64,000 nt of DNA. Source: Hymenoscyphus infarciens (lineage: Eukaryota; Ascomycota; Leotiomycetes; Helotiales; Helotiaceae). The notes under the pieces are model-generated. The model saw nothing but the letters and a program-made list of their open reading frames with translations. It did not search any database and was not told where the DNA came from. The position numbers and the translations under genes are program-made. Every line of letters begins with the position of its first letter. Within the stretch, counting starts at the first letter, position 1. Location of the stretch: the NCBI GenBank assembly GCA_001414345.1, contig LLCB01000001.1:620001-684000 (forward strand). The letters run 5' to 3'. Shown here piece after piece: positions 32,633 through 46,250 of this stretch.

Positions 32633-35600
32633 TAAAAAGGAAAAACTCTTCTTTACTAGTAATAGCTTTAATAATATCTTCTTTAAGCTTATTATTACTT
32701 TTTTATTTTTTAATTAATTCAGCTTAGATTTAGACTATTATAACGCTATTCTTAAATAGCTAAGTAATTAAAGACTACTTAGATAGCTAGTAATACTAGG
32801 GTTTAGTATCTATATAAATAGCTAATAAAAATCGTATTACTAATATATTAAGAGATTAGAATATACTAAGTATTCCTAAGAATCCTAATAACTCTTTTAG
32901 TATAAAGACTACTATATATAATTTAGATAGTTAATATACTATAGTTATTTAGAAGACTTTTAAATTAACCTCTTTACTTCTTCTAAATTAATATTTAATA
33001 TATTAGAATTAGAAGTAACTCTAGATCTCTTCTAAGCTCTACTTATAAGCGTAGAGCCTCTTTTTAGAGAAGAGAGATAAGTACTAATAGAAAAGTCTTT
33101 AACTTATTATTATATACCTAAGAATAATAAAAATTTATAGAATAATAAAGATAAAGGTATAGCTCTTAGAAGCTAGAGAGACTAATAAGACTTTTTAAAT
33201 ATAGATAAGATATAAGATATAATCTAAGTTATAAAAGCTAAAGATTAAGAAAAAGAAGAGAGAATTTTATAATAAGATAACTAGATTATCTAATTAGTAG
33301 ACTTAGTATAATAAATTAGTTAATAACTACTAAATAATAACTAAAGTCTAAGTTCTATCTAACTAATATAAATACCTTCTTTATACTCTTCTATTATATT
33401 AGACTATTATTAGATAAGAAACTCTACTCTTAATATTCCTCTCTTATAATAATCTACTTTTTACTTATAACTTAAAAGTATTTTAAAAGCCTTTTAATCT
33501 ATTAAAAGTAAGATTATAGAGAAAATTAAACCTTTAAATAATAATACTTTACTTATATATAAATAATAGAGAATATTAGTATATAATTAACTCTATATAA
33601 ACACTAACTATTATTAGACGTCTTTAACTTATAAAGCTCTTATTTAAGAGATAATAATAAAACTTACTTAAAACTACTTAAAGCTCTAATATAAGTTTAA
33701 TATAAGTAAGATAATATTTAAAGATTATAAAGAAATAATTAAACTTTTTAATACTTATTATTTAACTAGTTATAAAATAGAAGATACCTAAAACACCTTT
33801 TAGTCTCTTTAAATAGAATAAAAGAGTTATATAAGAGAAAGTTTTTTAGAATTTAGAAGTTACTTTTTAAATATAGTAATACTTAGAGAGATATTAGAAT
33901 AAGATAAATTCTACTATCTATAAAAGAAGATTATACTTTAGTTTAGAAACCTATCTATTATAAAGAAGATAGACTAGAATACTAATTTTAATAAAATAAT
34001 AAGAGACTTTTTATTTATAAATAAAAAGTAGTACTAAAATACTAAGTTATATATAACTAGTATAATAAGTATAGAAAAACTAGTAATAATAAGCTCTTTA
34101 TATTAAAAGATAAATACTAACTAATCCTTATCTAGTTTAACTATAAAACCTATACTACTCTTATATAGATTCTATTCTATCTTTTAAAAGACTTCTTAAA
34201 CTCCTAGACTCTCTTCTACTAGTAAAAGATTAAAGACTTTATTTATAAACTAACTCCTTACTAGTATAAAGTATTATAATTATAAAAAACCTAAGTATAT
34301 TAAGCCTAACTACTCTAATCTACTTAGTATTAATAAAATAAATAATTAACTTAAAGAAGAATAAGAAACTAAAGAGTATCTTAACTCTAACCTAAGTTAG
34401 AAAGAAAATAAAGAGGCCTAGGTAAAAACACCTTTCTAGGCTTATATAAATATAATCTAATTAGACTTAACCTTTTTAAGCTTATAAGAGGAAAATAGTA
34501 TCTTATAAATACTACTCTTAGTATATAGAGATATAGTATTAAAATATAAGCTTTAATAAATATAAAAGTAAATAAGTATTTATTTCTAAATTAACTTCTA
34601 GCTTTATAATTATCTAAAGTAATAGGTTTATAGATTTAAAAACTATTATATTTAATATCTATTTATAAATATAATAATAGTATTAAAAGCTAGGTAACTT
34701 AGTTTATATAACTATATTTAAATATAGATAAACATTATATCTATAACTATCTCTTTATTATTCTAAACCTTAGATAATAAGACTTAATTATTAGTAAGAA
34801 GTAGTTAAACTATTTTAAAGTCCTTTTTAACTCTTTAAAAAACTAGGTTACTTAGCTAGTTAACTATTCTCTAACTCTTTACTTTAATAAGAAGATTTTA
34901 CTTTTACTTTTTAGCTAGAACTAGAAACCTATTTTAAATTACTAGTTAGATATAAATTAAAGAGAATATATAATCTATTAATAAGAAAGACGTAAAAAGA
35001 GTAGACTTATAAATATAGCTAAGTTATTACTTCTATTTATAATAACATCTCTTAAAATTTTAACCTCTAACTCTAGTCTAAAGCCTCTTTAAACTACTAA
35101 TATAGCCTTAAAAGGCTAGACTCTATACTTATTTATTAGTAAAATAAGTATAAATACTATATATTTTAATATAAAATAACCTAACTTAGAATTCTATATA
35201 AATAGTATCTATAAGCTAGATTAGATTATTAATAAAAGATTAGCCTCTTTTTAGAATAATAATAATATAAAGGCTCTAATATAAGCTTAACTCTTAAAAT
35301 ATTACTCTTCTTATAAAGATATATTCTTAAAAGTAGTTTCTAATAAGCTCTCTTCTTACTATAAATATAATTATATGATTACTTTAAATAAACTACTTCT
35401 TAACTCCTTTTTACCTTTATATTAATAGTTAACTATAAAGCTTAAAGCTATAAAGGAGTATTTTATAAAGAACCTAGATAAAGAGTTTATTATTAATAGT
35501 AATAGCTCTTTTATCTCTCTAGTACTCTTTACTAAAAAAGCTAATAGTAATAAGTTATAATTTTATATTAATTATAAGAAGCTTAATACTCTAATCTAAA

Positions 35601-37030
35601 ATAAGCTCTATTTAATTCCTTAAATTAATAAGCTTCTTTTAAGAATAAAAATAGCTAAAATCTTTACTAAGTTAGATATAATATAAGCTTTTTATTATAT
35701 TTAAATAGATCTTAACTTAGAAGAGATAACTATATTTAGAACTAGGTATAGTATATATAAATATAAGGTTCTCTCTTTTAGACTCTATAATAGCTTTACT
35801 ACTTATTAATATTATATAAATAACGTTTTAATTAACTATTTAAATAACTTTTATATTATCTACTTAGATAATATTTTAATTTATTCAAATACTATTAAAG
35901 AATATAAAGAGTAGGTTAAGAAGGTTTTAAATTAGCTCTAAGAAGTAAGACTCTAAGTAGATATTAAGAAAAGTAAATTTAGTATTATTAGAGTTAAATA
36001 CTTAGGATTTATCTTAATTATAAAAAGACTTAAAGTTAATCTTAAAAAAGTAAAGCTTTTATAAAACTAGGTCTAATCTAATATTATAATAGATATAAAG
36101 TCTTATCTAGAGTTTATAAGATTCTATAGATAATTTATTAAAAGTTATACTAAAATTACTAAACTCTTAACTATAATAATATACTCTTTAGAGCTATTTC
36201 TATAAATACTTAAATATAAAGAAGCTTTTAAAGTACTAAGAACTAAGCTAGTTATAATTTAAACCTTATACTATTTTAACTCTAATTATAATATAAAGCT
36301 AGAAATAGACTTCTTAGAATAAGTAATAGTAGATATATTCTTATAATAGTATAATAGCTTTTAGTATCTTATTAAGTTCTACTTATATATTCTAGTTAGC
36401 TATAAATTAAACTAGAAGATTTATAATAAAAACCTATCTACTATTATAAAAGCTTTTAAGAAATAGTACTCTAAACTTATATTATATTAAAAGTATATTA
36501 ATATATATTTAGACTATAGATTATTAGAATACTTTATAATAACTAAGCTACTTATAGCTAAGTAAGTCTAATAAATAAAGTTCTTATTAGACTTTAACTT
36601 TTAAATCTAATTTATATTTAAAAAGAGTAACTAAAAAGTAGATATACTAATCTAATATAAAGAAGACTTTAAAACTTATAATTAAGTTAAATTAGATAGC
36701 TACTTATATACTCTTTTAGAATCTAATAGATTAAACTCTGAAATTAATACTAAACTTACTTAAAATCTTTTATAAGAATAGTCTATATTTCTTTATATAA
36801 TTTAATTAGATATTATTCTAAGAATAAGTTTAAATATAATTTAAAAGTTAGAAGAAGATAGCTTATACTTATTTCAAAAAGAATATTATAAACTTCTAAA
36901 TAAATACTCTCTTTTATTAGATAATTTACTTTTTTTTAAAAACTAACTTTATAATTAAAAGAATACTAAACTTTATATAAAACTAATCTAAAAAGTTTAT
37001 AACTAAGTATCTAGTACTTACTTAAGTATA

Positions 37031-37144
37031 TATTATAGAAAAAAAGAGAGTCTCACGTAACCCCTTTTCTCTAGATATATAGTAGAGTTTTCACCTCTAA
37101 ATATAAGGCTCTTTAAAGCGTTTTTAACCTAAAAATACGTTATA
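37031..37144 (+). repeat. TRIM-2 left LTR (114 bp)
   Basis: Direct repeat of 37771-37883. Starts TATTATAG and ends ATACGTTATA; the terminal TG and CA are both converted to TA, as RIP would do. Confidence 0.75.
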
Positions 37145-37770
37145 GTTATAAGCTCGGTTTATACTTATAATATACTTTATACTTATAGTATACTCTATAA
37201 TATCTTTATCTTCTACTTACGTAACGTATTACTACGTATTTAGAACGCTCTCCGCTATTAGAGTTAGTATAACTAACCTCTTTAATACTTATATTTAACG
37301 AGTATATAGAAGCTCTTTACGGAAAGTATAAGCCCGGCTACGAAGCTAGCTACTACTACTCTTAGAGGTGCCTTTATAAACCGGAAGCCTAGCGGCGCGC
37401 TAGCTTACTCTAAGAGATGCTCGAAGATATATTCGAATTCGGAAGCCTAGTACTCTACGAAGCTAGTATATAAATATAACGCTAACTACGAGCTATTATA
37501 TCTACGAACGCTACTCGCTGTCTTTACTAAAGCTAGAGCTAATAACGTGCTAGAGTATAAGAGAGGAAGTTAGATAGAATCTAGGAGTAGAGCTTTACTC
37601 TTAAGAATATTATTTAGAGAATCGCTATTTAAGAGTTTAAAGTAATATATATAGCTTCGTAGAACTCTCTATAGTAGGAATAGAGAGTAATATAGTTAAG
37701 AGGTTCTTTTATAATCTAGTCTACTATTATTATAAGCCTAGGAAGTTGTCTCTTCTAGACCTAAGAGATA

Positions 37771-37883
37771 TATTACGCGGAAATAGAGTTATATAACACT
37801 TTATTTCCTCTATATATATAGTAGAGTTTTTATCTTCGAATATAAGGCTTCTTAGAGCGTTTTTAACTTAAAAATACGTTATA
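37771..37883 (+). repeat. TRIM-2 right LTR (113 bp)
   Basis: Starts TATTACGCGG and ends ATACGTTATA, followed by the GTATA target duplication. Confidence 0.75.
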
Positions 37884-38539
37884 GTATAAAAAGGATATAT
37901 TAGTTATTAGTATAATACTACTACTAGGCGTCTACTTAAAGAGAGAAAGACTTAGTTTTATATATATATATATAATATATATATATATATATTCTAGAGA
38001 CTAGTTAGTATATAAGAATATATCTAATTAGAAGGTATTCTTACTATTTATATTATTTAAATAAAAAGAAAAGAAGAAGAGAAGTTAGAATTAGAGAGAA
38101 GTCGTCTATTAATATACTACTTATAATAATAGCTATTACTTTATAATTATTATTTATTACTTAATAATTACTATTACTTTATAATTATTATTTATTACTT
38201 AATAAATACTATTAGAATATATAATAATAGTAAGAATATAATAACTCTATAATAGTATAATACTTTTTACTTAATAGCTAATAATTAATCTCTCTATTAT
38301 TTATATCTATTATTATATAATATATAATAGTAAATAAAGAGCGATTATCTACTAAATAATAATACTACTAGCTACTAACTCTACTTTAACTAGAAAGTAC
38401 TATAAAAATAAATAATAAAAGATAGATTATATTTTAATAATAAATTAATAAATAATACTCTAAACATTCTAATACTATACTAACTACTAACTAAAGACTT
38501 AGAGTAAGTCTTTTTTAAAAGAGAGAGAGATAATAATAT

Positions 38540-38891
38540 ACTATTCTAAATTACTAGTATTTATAAAACTACTAATATCTCTAAGCTAAGATTATAAATA
38601 ACTAATATTTATATAACTAATATAGAAAAGATTAAGATTTAGATAGTATATATTTAGCTTTTTAGCTCTTATTATTTAGTATTAGCTATATTAGATAAGA
38701 CTTAGTTATTATTATTATTAAACCTTAGTAGTTTCTAACTTTCTATATATATAGATACTTATATTTAGTATAGAAAAGAGATAGTTTTTCCTTTTCTTCT
38801 ATACTAGAGCCTAGTATTTATATATATTATTCTGTCTTAAACGTACTTTTATATACCTCTTTAGTAGTAGTATATATTTCGTACTATTATA
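38540..38891 (+). repeat. 3' LTR-like repeat of the Gypsy relic
   Basis: Shares CTATTCTAAATTACTAGTA, CTTATTATTTAGTATTAGC and the end motif with the copies at 32235 and 40145. Confidence 0.6.
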
Positions 38892-39604
38892 CTTACTCTC
38901 TTCTCTCTTTAATTTATTATTCTCCTTCTTCTCTTCTTATCTATATAAAGCTTAAATTAGCTCTTTCTCTATCTTCTTCTTATAAGAGCGGTTCTAACTT
39001 TAGTAATCTTTTATAATAGACTTAGTAAAGAACGCTTATAAACTCTTTAAATAGGTCTTAAAAAGAACTTAAACCTAGGTTTAGATAGAGGTCCTATTCT
39101 CTAAAATATTATATAAGAACTATTAAAGTATTAGTAACTAAAACTCTTCTAATTATTAAGAAGTACTTATAGTAATCTTAGTATAAAGTACTTAAGTCTC
39201 TTCTAAGAGAGTAAACTATAGCTCTAGACTAGTTTTTAGTACTTTTATACTAGTAATAACTAATACTTAATCTAAGGCTTTAGTAGCTTTCGTAATCTCT
39301 CTCTTCTCTTTCTTAAACTATAAAGTAGTAAACTTCTTCTCTATAAACTAGAGTAACTATTATAGTTAGAATAGATTTAAGATATATCTAAATTAAACTT
39401 ATTAGAATATATATAGTATTCTAACTTATATAATACTTATATTTCTATAACTTAGCTTTCTTAAAAGCGTATTAGTAGTCTCTATTCTAATATTTTACTT
39501 AAAAGTATTAAATATAATAGACTTAGTAGATAACTAGAAGTATACTAGTAGAAGTTAGAAAAGGTATTTTAACTATATTATATTAGCTCTAAATTAAGTC
39601 TAAT
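38892..39604. other. AT-rich RIPed DNA between two Gypsy 3' ends, unclassified
   Basis: Read in several frames without a convincing domain. It could be part of a gag or of a truncated element. Confidence 0.35.
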
Positions 39605-40524
39605 TAAGAGAAAGAAGACTTACTTTTATATATATATATATTCTAGAAGTAAGTTAGTATATAAGAATATATCTAACTAGAAGATATTCTTACTATTTAT
39701 ATTATTTAGATAAAAAAGAAAGAAGAAGAGAAGTTATCTAATAATATACTATAAATAATATTAGCTAGTACTTTATAATTATTATTTATTACTTAATAAT
39801 TACTATTATAATATATAATAATAGTAAGAGTATAATTACTTTATAATAGTATACTACTTTTAACCTAATAGCTAATAATTAGCCTCTCTTCTGTTTATAG
39901 CTATTTATCTCTATTATTATATAATATATAATAGTAAATAAAGCTCTCTTATCTAGTAAATAATAATACTACTACTTACTAACTCTACTCTAACTATAAA
40001 GTACTATATAAATAAATAATAAAAGATAAGTTATATTTTTTATAATAAATTAATAAATAATACTCTAAACGTTCTAATACTATACTAACTACTAACTAAA
40101 GACTTAGAATAAGTCTTTTTTAATAGAGAGAGATATAATAGCCTATTATTCTAAATTACTAGTATTTATAAAACTACTAATACTTATATACTAAGAACAT
40201 AAATTACTAATACTTATATAACTAAAGATATTAAAGATATTAATATCTAATATTTATATATTAAAGAGATTAAGATTTAGATATTATATATTTAGCTTTT
40301 TAGCTCTTACTATTTAATATTAGCTATATTAGATAAGACTTAGTTATTATTATTATTAAACCTTAGTAGTATCTAATCTCTTATATATAGATACTTCTAT
40401 TTAAGATAAGAGAAAGCTAATTTAGTTTTTTCTTTTATATTAGTATCTAGTATCTATATATATTATTTAATTAAACACACTCTAATATACCTCTTTAATA
40501 GTCGTATATATTTCGTATTATTAT
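39605..40524 (+). mobile_element. Second Gypsy 3' end fragment (3' non-coding part plus LTR)
   Basis: About 920 bp colinear with 37945-38891. It includes AGTTAGTATATAAGAATATATCT, here split by substitutions, a polypurine AAAGAAGAAGAGAAG, and the LTR at about 40145-40524. No pol sequence precedes it, so it is either a truncated copy or a duplicated end. Confidence 0.6.
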
Positions 40525-43500
40525 ACTTTTTAAAAGTAAAAAAGCTACTTAAAAAGCGTTCTTTTCTACTACTAATTTACTACTATTAACGAAGGTATTA
40601 ATTAATATAAGAGCTTTAGTAAAAGCTAGCTTAAAAGCTCGAGAAACACGTTTTTCTAGTAAAAGTCTTTTAATAGTACTAGGCTTTTATAGACTTTTAA
40701 TCTCTCTCTCTCTCTTATAATAGTACGAAATATAGAAGTGCGTTTAGCAGAATAATATACGTAGATACTAGGCTCGAATATAGAAGAAAAGGCTAAACTA
40801 GTCTTTTCTAACTCTAGAAGAGTAGACTAGTATATATAAGAGGTTTTAGATAATATAAAAGAGGTACGAAACTAAACAACGATATACGTCGGCTAATATA
40901 AAAGCTCGAACTCTACGAAGTACGTCCGAAAGTCTAGACGTACGTAACCTTTCTAAATTAGATAATATAAAACAATAACTACTAAAACCTTATATATACG
41001 GTATATACTACGTAATCTCGGCTATATAGAATAGTATATCGTTATATCTCTCTCTTTTAAAGCTACTTTTTCTACTAAATTATTATACTTAATTAAGAAT
41101 ACTAATATATTATTATTATTATTCTTACGCTATATAGGCCGTAGACCGAGTTCTAAGAGTAAGTAGTAGATCTTCTATTCTAGTTTATATAGCCTTTTAG
41201 CTTATTCTTCTTTATCTCTTAAGCTTTCTTATAAGTACGATTCTCCTTTTCTTTAGTTCCTACTACTATCTATTTAGAGCTTATTTCTCTAACTTAGTAA
41301 TATAGTAGAGGGTTATAGTAGGTTAGTATATTTAACCTACTAAGGTATATATTAGTAGTATAAGAGATATATTTACTTCTAGAATTATTAGAGCTAAGGT
41401 CTTATCTTTTAGTATATTTTAGCTTTCTCCTTCTATTCCTCTCTTTCTTTTATCTCTTCCTTACTCTTCTCTCTCTTCTTAAGTAATTCTAATACTAGCT
41501 TATACTTCTAGAGTCTTTCTAGCTTAAGTAGCTAAGTAGTTACTCTTAGTACTAGTTTCCTATCTACTAGTACTCTTCTTAGCTCTTATAGATTCTTAAT
41601 TCTCTTCTTTAAAGCTTTTATAAGTATATCTCTTTCTTATAAAATGTTCTAGTAAAATAGAACTAGGTGTTTTACTATCTCTCTACTACTTAGATAAATA
41701 TACTATAATATAACCTAGTTTAGTACTCTTCTTATAAAGAGAAAGGCGTTTAGTTCTATTACCTTTATTTATACTTAGATAAGTAGTAAGATTTTTACCT
41801 TAGTAAGCCTCTTATAAACCTTTTATAACTCTTACTTATCTAGATCTACTTTATCTAATGCTTTTATATATTATATTAAGTTCTTCTCTTAAGTCCTTCT
41901 CTTTTAAGTCTCTAGATAGTTCTTTTATTTTATAAGTATAATATTATATTTAAATCTTACTTCTTCTACTCTTTACTCCTCTTTCTACTTTTATCTTATT
42001 ATTTATAAGTATAATATTACCTTCTCTACCTTTATTAGTTTACCTCTCTTTCTCCTTTTTAGCTATATTACTATATATCTATAAGTATTCTAGATTAGTT
42101 CCTCTAGCTTAGACCTTTAGAACTTCCTCTTAAAAGTAGCTACTTATAAGTTAAGATATAAGTTAATTAATATATAGTCTACTTTAACTTCTAAGCTCTA
42201 AACTAGAGTAGCTTTATATACTCTTATTACTACTTATAAGTATCTTAATTATTATATAAAGAAGCTTCTTACTATTCCCTTTATATTTCCTTCTTTTAGT
42301 ATAATATAGTATTATACTAACGTCTTATATACTATTATACTTTTTATTACTACTATATATATCTACCTTACTTAGTAGTAGTCTACTCTCTTTATCTTTC
42401 TAGTAAGTCTTATAAGTATAAAGGTCTATATTATAAGCTTCTTCTAAACTCTTTCTTAGTATACTTTTTAGTTTAGTTTCTTATTAAGCTTTACTCTTAA
42501 AAACCTTATATACTTAACTAGTATAAGCCTTATCTCTTTAAACTAGACTATCTCCTTTTCTAGTACTCTTATTATTATAAAGTATATAAGTATCGTCTTT
42601 TCTAGACTAAAAGCTATCTCTTACTTATTTACCTACTTATTATATACTTCTTAGGTTATTTTAAGTATTCTATAGTTTACTATTATACTTTTTAATATTA
42701 TAAGTAGATTTATATTATCTATAAAGCCTATTATAATAAGCTTATTAATTCTTATTAAGTCTTTATATAGTATTAAAATAAAGAGAATAAATAGTATTAA
42801 TAATAGTATTAATTCTTATAAAATATTTTATTTAAAGTCTCTTTTATCTACTAATTATCTATTAAAGAATAGTATAGCTCTTTATCTAGAGAAGAAGCTT
42901 TTTATTTATATTACTATCTACTATAGAACTTCCTTCTCTTTTAATATATAAAGTAGCTATATATAGTCTATATAGTTAAAAGCTTCTACTATATCTAGTT
43001 AAGCTAAGAACGTATAGCTCTTATTTTCCTATACTATATATATACTCTCTATTATTATTCTAATTACTAGCTTTATATTTTAATACTTTAAGTTACTTAT
43101 CTATAGCTCTAGTAGTATTACTATTTCCTCTATAAGCTATATAAGCCTTTATACTATTACTTTTTTAAGAATCTTACTTATAGTTAAAAGTAGTACTATT
43201 AGCTAGTAAGCCTCTACTTTACTCTACTCCTTAGTTATTTTGTCTAGTTTTCTTAGTACTACTACCTTTATATAGTAGAAGTAGAATAAGAAGTACTATA
43301 AGTAGAAGCTTATTTCTACTATTATAGTAAGTACTTTATAAAGTAGTTTATTATAAGCTTTTAAGAAGCTATTTACTAGTATATTAAATCCTAGCACTTT
43401 CTATAATACTAATCTTATAGCTATCTTAATATACTTCTTAGTTATACGTTAGCTTACTAAGTACCTTCTAGAAAAGCTCTTAGTATTCTAGTCTCTATTA

Positions 43501-46250
43501 GGAATACTTAAGTAGTTAGCTATTAACTCTAGAAAGAACTTTTCTATAAAGATATAGGCCTTCTCTTAATAAGTCTTACTTTTTATTCTATTAAGTAATA
43601 TAAGTATTAGTAGTATTAGTATTTTTAGTCTTATATATTCTTTAAAGTATATCTACTTCTTAAGTATCTAGAGTTTCTTTTTATTCTTTACTACCTTTAT
43701 TAGTATTTCTTTCTAACTCTTTATCTTTACCTTTCTACTTACTATTTAGAGTTCTTAAAAAGCGTTATTAAGCTACTATCTTAAGCTCTTTATTTAATAC
43801 TTTTTCTAAGTTCTTTTATAATTCCTTATCTTCTTTAATATCTCTTTAACCTCTATATTCTATTAGAGCTATACTTACTCTCTATCTAGCTTTTAGAATA
43901 GTATTAAAGCTTTTACTATCTTTTAAAGATCCTTTATAAGTCTCTATACTACTCTCTTAAGTTCTTATATATTTTAGATTATAAGTGTTTCTAAGTAAGA
44001 GGCTTCTACTTTAACTAAGATCTTATTTATTAGTCTCTAGTTAAATCTAAGCGTTTATAATACCTTTCTCTCTTCTCTTACTTTTATTATAAAAAGTTAA
44101 GCTATATAGTTTAATTCTAATAAGTCTAAAGACTTTTACTAAGTTACTATGTTCTTAGTAGAGAAGATAAGATTAATTATAGAGTTATAAGAGCTCTCTC
44201 TTCTCTATATAGCTTTACTATAAAGTATATCCTTCTCTAGTACTTATAATATAATAAGTTTAAGAATAAGGTCTATGTTCCTATTATATCTCTTATATAT
44301 ATCTTATAAAGAGTAGTAAGTATTTAGATTACTTATTATAAGTACTCTTCTTAGTCTTACCTATTAGAGTATATTCTTAATTAGTATCTACTCTATTTAT
44401 AAGTTATAGACTAAGTAGACTATTATCTTATTTACTCTCTCTTCTATTATTATACTTACTTAGTTCTTACTTATAGTATATGTCTAGCTTACTTTTAGGT
44501 ATCTTTTATATATAAAGAGTACTACTACTCTATTTAACTAGATTATATTATATCTTAAGTATAAGAAGTAGTTAGAGAAGTCTCTTATACTATTCTATAC
44601 TAGTTCTTAGATTACTAATATATTATATTCCTCTTTATACTTTAGAGCTATATTAAGAGCTTCTAGTATCTTCCTTATATTCTAGTATAGTACTATTATA
44701 CTTATAGTAGTCTTATAAGTAGGGTTTAGGTTACTTTTATTTATTCTTTAGTTAAATCTCTTATTATATTAAGAGAGCTTCTTAGCCTCTCTAAGAACTA
44801 GGTTAGATTACTACTATTTATATATTCTACTTTATTTATATCTATTAGCTTCTCTAGTATAAATCTCTATCTCTATCTCTTTCTTAAGCTTTATAAGCTC
44901 TCTTTCTAGCTAAAGATAAATAGGTAAAGTATCTCTATCTTACTCTCTTTTAAGAGTCTTTATAGGTTTATAAACGTAGTTATTCTATTAAGATATTATT
45001 CTCTTACTTACTTATAGTATTACTCCTCTATATAGTACTTCTTTATAAATACTAGATATTCTTTTTTATAATTCCTATACTTTATTAGATATTCTTTTAA
45101 GTCCTTTTTACTAAGATACTCTTTCTTACCTCTTTTATACTTCTTATATATATACTAAGTATACTTCTTATCTTATTTATAAGAGTATATTATATACCTC
45201 TACTTTTAGTATTTATAACACCTCTATACTACTACTTCTAAGATATATCTTTTATATAAGAAGTATTATACCTCTTATAGTATTTCTCTTATATATAGCT
45301 TTCTTACTTCTTCTATTATTACTACTTTAAAGATATAGTTCTTTTAACTAGTCTCTTCTCTCTTTAATACTCTCTACGTCTATTTCCTTATTATATAATC
45401 TTTAGTATCTTTATATTAGAGGCTTAAGAGATATTCTATAATATACTCTATTTTCTATTCTTAAGTATACTTACTAAAGCTCTTTTTATAAATACTATAA
45501 GCATTCTTACTACTACTACTATTCCTTATCTAAATACCTTCTTTACTTAGCTATTATCTTATATATATCCTACCTACTTCTCTTCTTTAAACCTTATAAT
45601 AATATCCTTACTTTAAAGCTTTTAAGCTACTATTACTCTTACTTTATATCTACTTATATTTATAGCTTTAATTACTTCTTTTAGTAATAGCTTATTCTTT
45701 CCTTTCTCTATCTCTATTACTTAAACTATAATCTCTCTAATATATTTAGCTAGTACTACGTATTCTCTCTATAGTATAGTTACTACCTTTCTTTATAGTC
45801 TTTTAGTTCTAGCTCTCTCTATTTATATTAAACTATACTCCTTTATTCCTTCTATTCTCTTAACTATAATAGTAAGCTCCTCTTATAAGATTCTATATAT
45901 AATTATATCGTTCTCTCTCTTTCTAGTTCTCTTATATTTAAGCACTTTTCCTACTACTTTAATAATTACTTTAATACCTCTCTTTTTTATTACTAAGTTA
46001 AGTATTATTTAGATTAGGCTCTTCTTTATTATATCTATATAGTCTAATACTCTCTTCTATCCTTTTATACTCTACTCTTCTTAGTTTATTATACTATCTT
46101 CGTTAGTCGCTAGTACTTTAGAGAAGAGAATAAGAGCTCTCTATAAGCCTCTCTTTTCTCTACTACTACTACTATTATAATTATTTAATATAATTATAGA
46201 GTGCTTTAGTCTCTTCTTAGACTATCTAATAGTCGTTTAAACGTATTTTA
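40525..46250 (-). mobile_element. RIPed non-LTR retrotransposon (LINE) relic, Tad1/I-like
   Basis: Minus-strand reading with RIP stops ignored gives an apurinic-type endonuclease around 44350-44100 (NLNTYYSL, fitting GDFNxHHxxW; then SSYNSIINLIFST, fitting SxxSTIDLVF). It also gives a reverse transcriptase around 43300-42690: LLLTISKILKKVIV, LDIVEAFNYID, LLYILKEKEVL, then GFIDNINLL at 42731-42702 in place of GF(A/I)DD. No LTRs flank it. ORF1 (gag-like) would lie at about 45000-46250 and an RNase H near 41100-41700, but neither could be read securely. Exact ends, poly-A tail and target duplication were not resolved. Confidence 0.75.

Larger units (their letters stand above)
37031..37883 (+). 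mobile_element. TRIM-2: miniature LTR element inserted in the Gypsy integrase
   Basis: 853 bp with LTRs 37031-37144 and 37771-37883. It is flanked by a perfect 5-bp duplication GTATA (37026-37030 and 37884-37888). The internal part is clearly related to TRIM-1 (shared TACGTATTTAGAACGCTCT, CTCGAAGATATATTCGAATT and GAGCTAATAACGTGCTAGAG). The primer site GTTATAAGCTC follows the left LTR. No coding frame. Removing the element with one copy of the duplication joins the Gypsy frame as YLSIKRIY then YYY, which fits an integrase zinc region. Confidence 0.85.
32235..38891 (+). mobile_element. RIPed Ty3/Gypsy retrotransposon relic with integrase deletion
   Basis: Plus-strand reading with stops ignored gives a Gypsy reverse transcriptase at about 35440-36100: LVLFTKKAN, FTKLDII, RTRYSIYKYKVLSF, YLDN at 35861-35872 (RIPed YLDD) followed by ILIYS, and KYLGFIL. 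RNase H text follows (36220-36720). The start of the integrase zinc region follows (about 36960-37030, continuing after the TRIM at 37889-37945). The core integrase is missing: the frame meets a 3' non-coding stretch at about 37945, which is repeated at 39605. LTR-like repeats lie at 32235-32632 and 38540-38891. Gag and protease are expected at 32700-35400 but could not be delimited. Confidence 0.8.
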
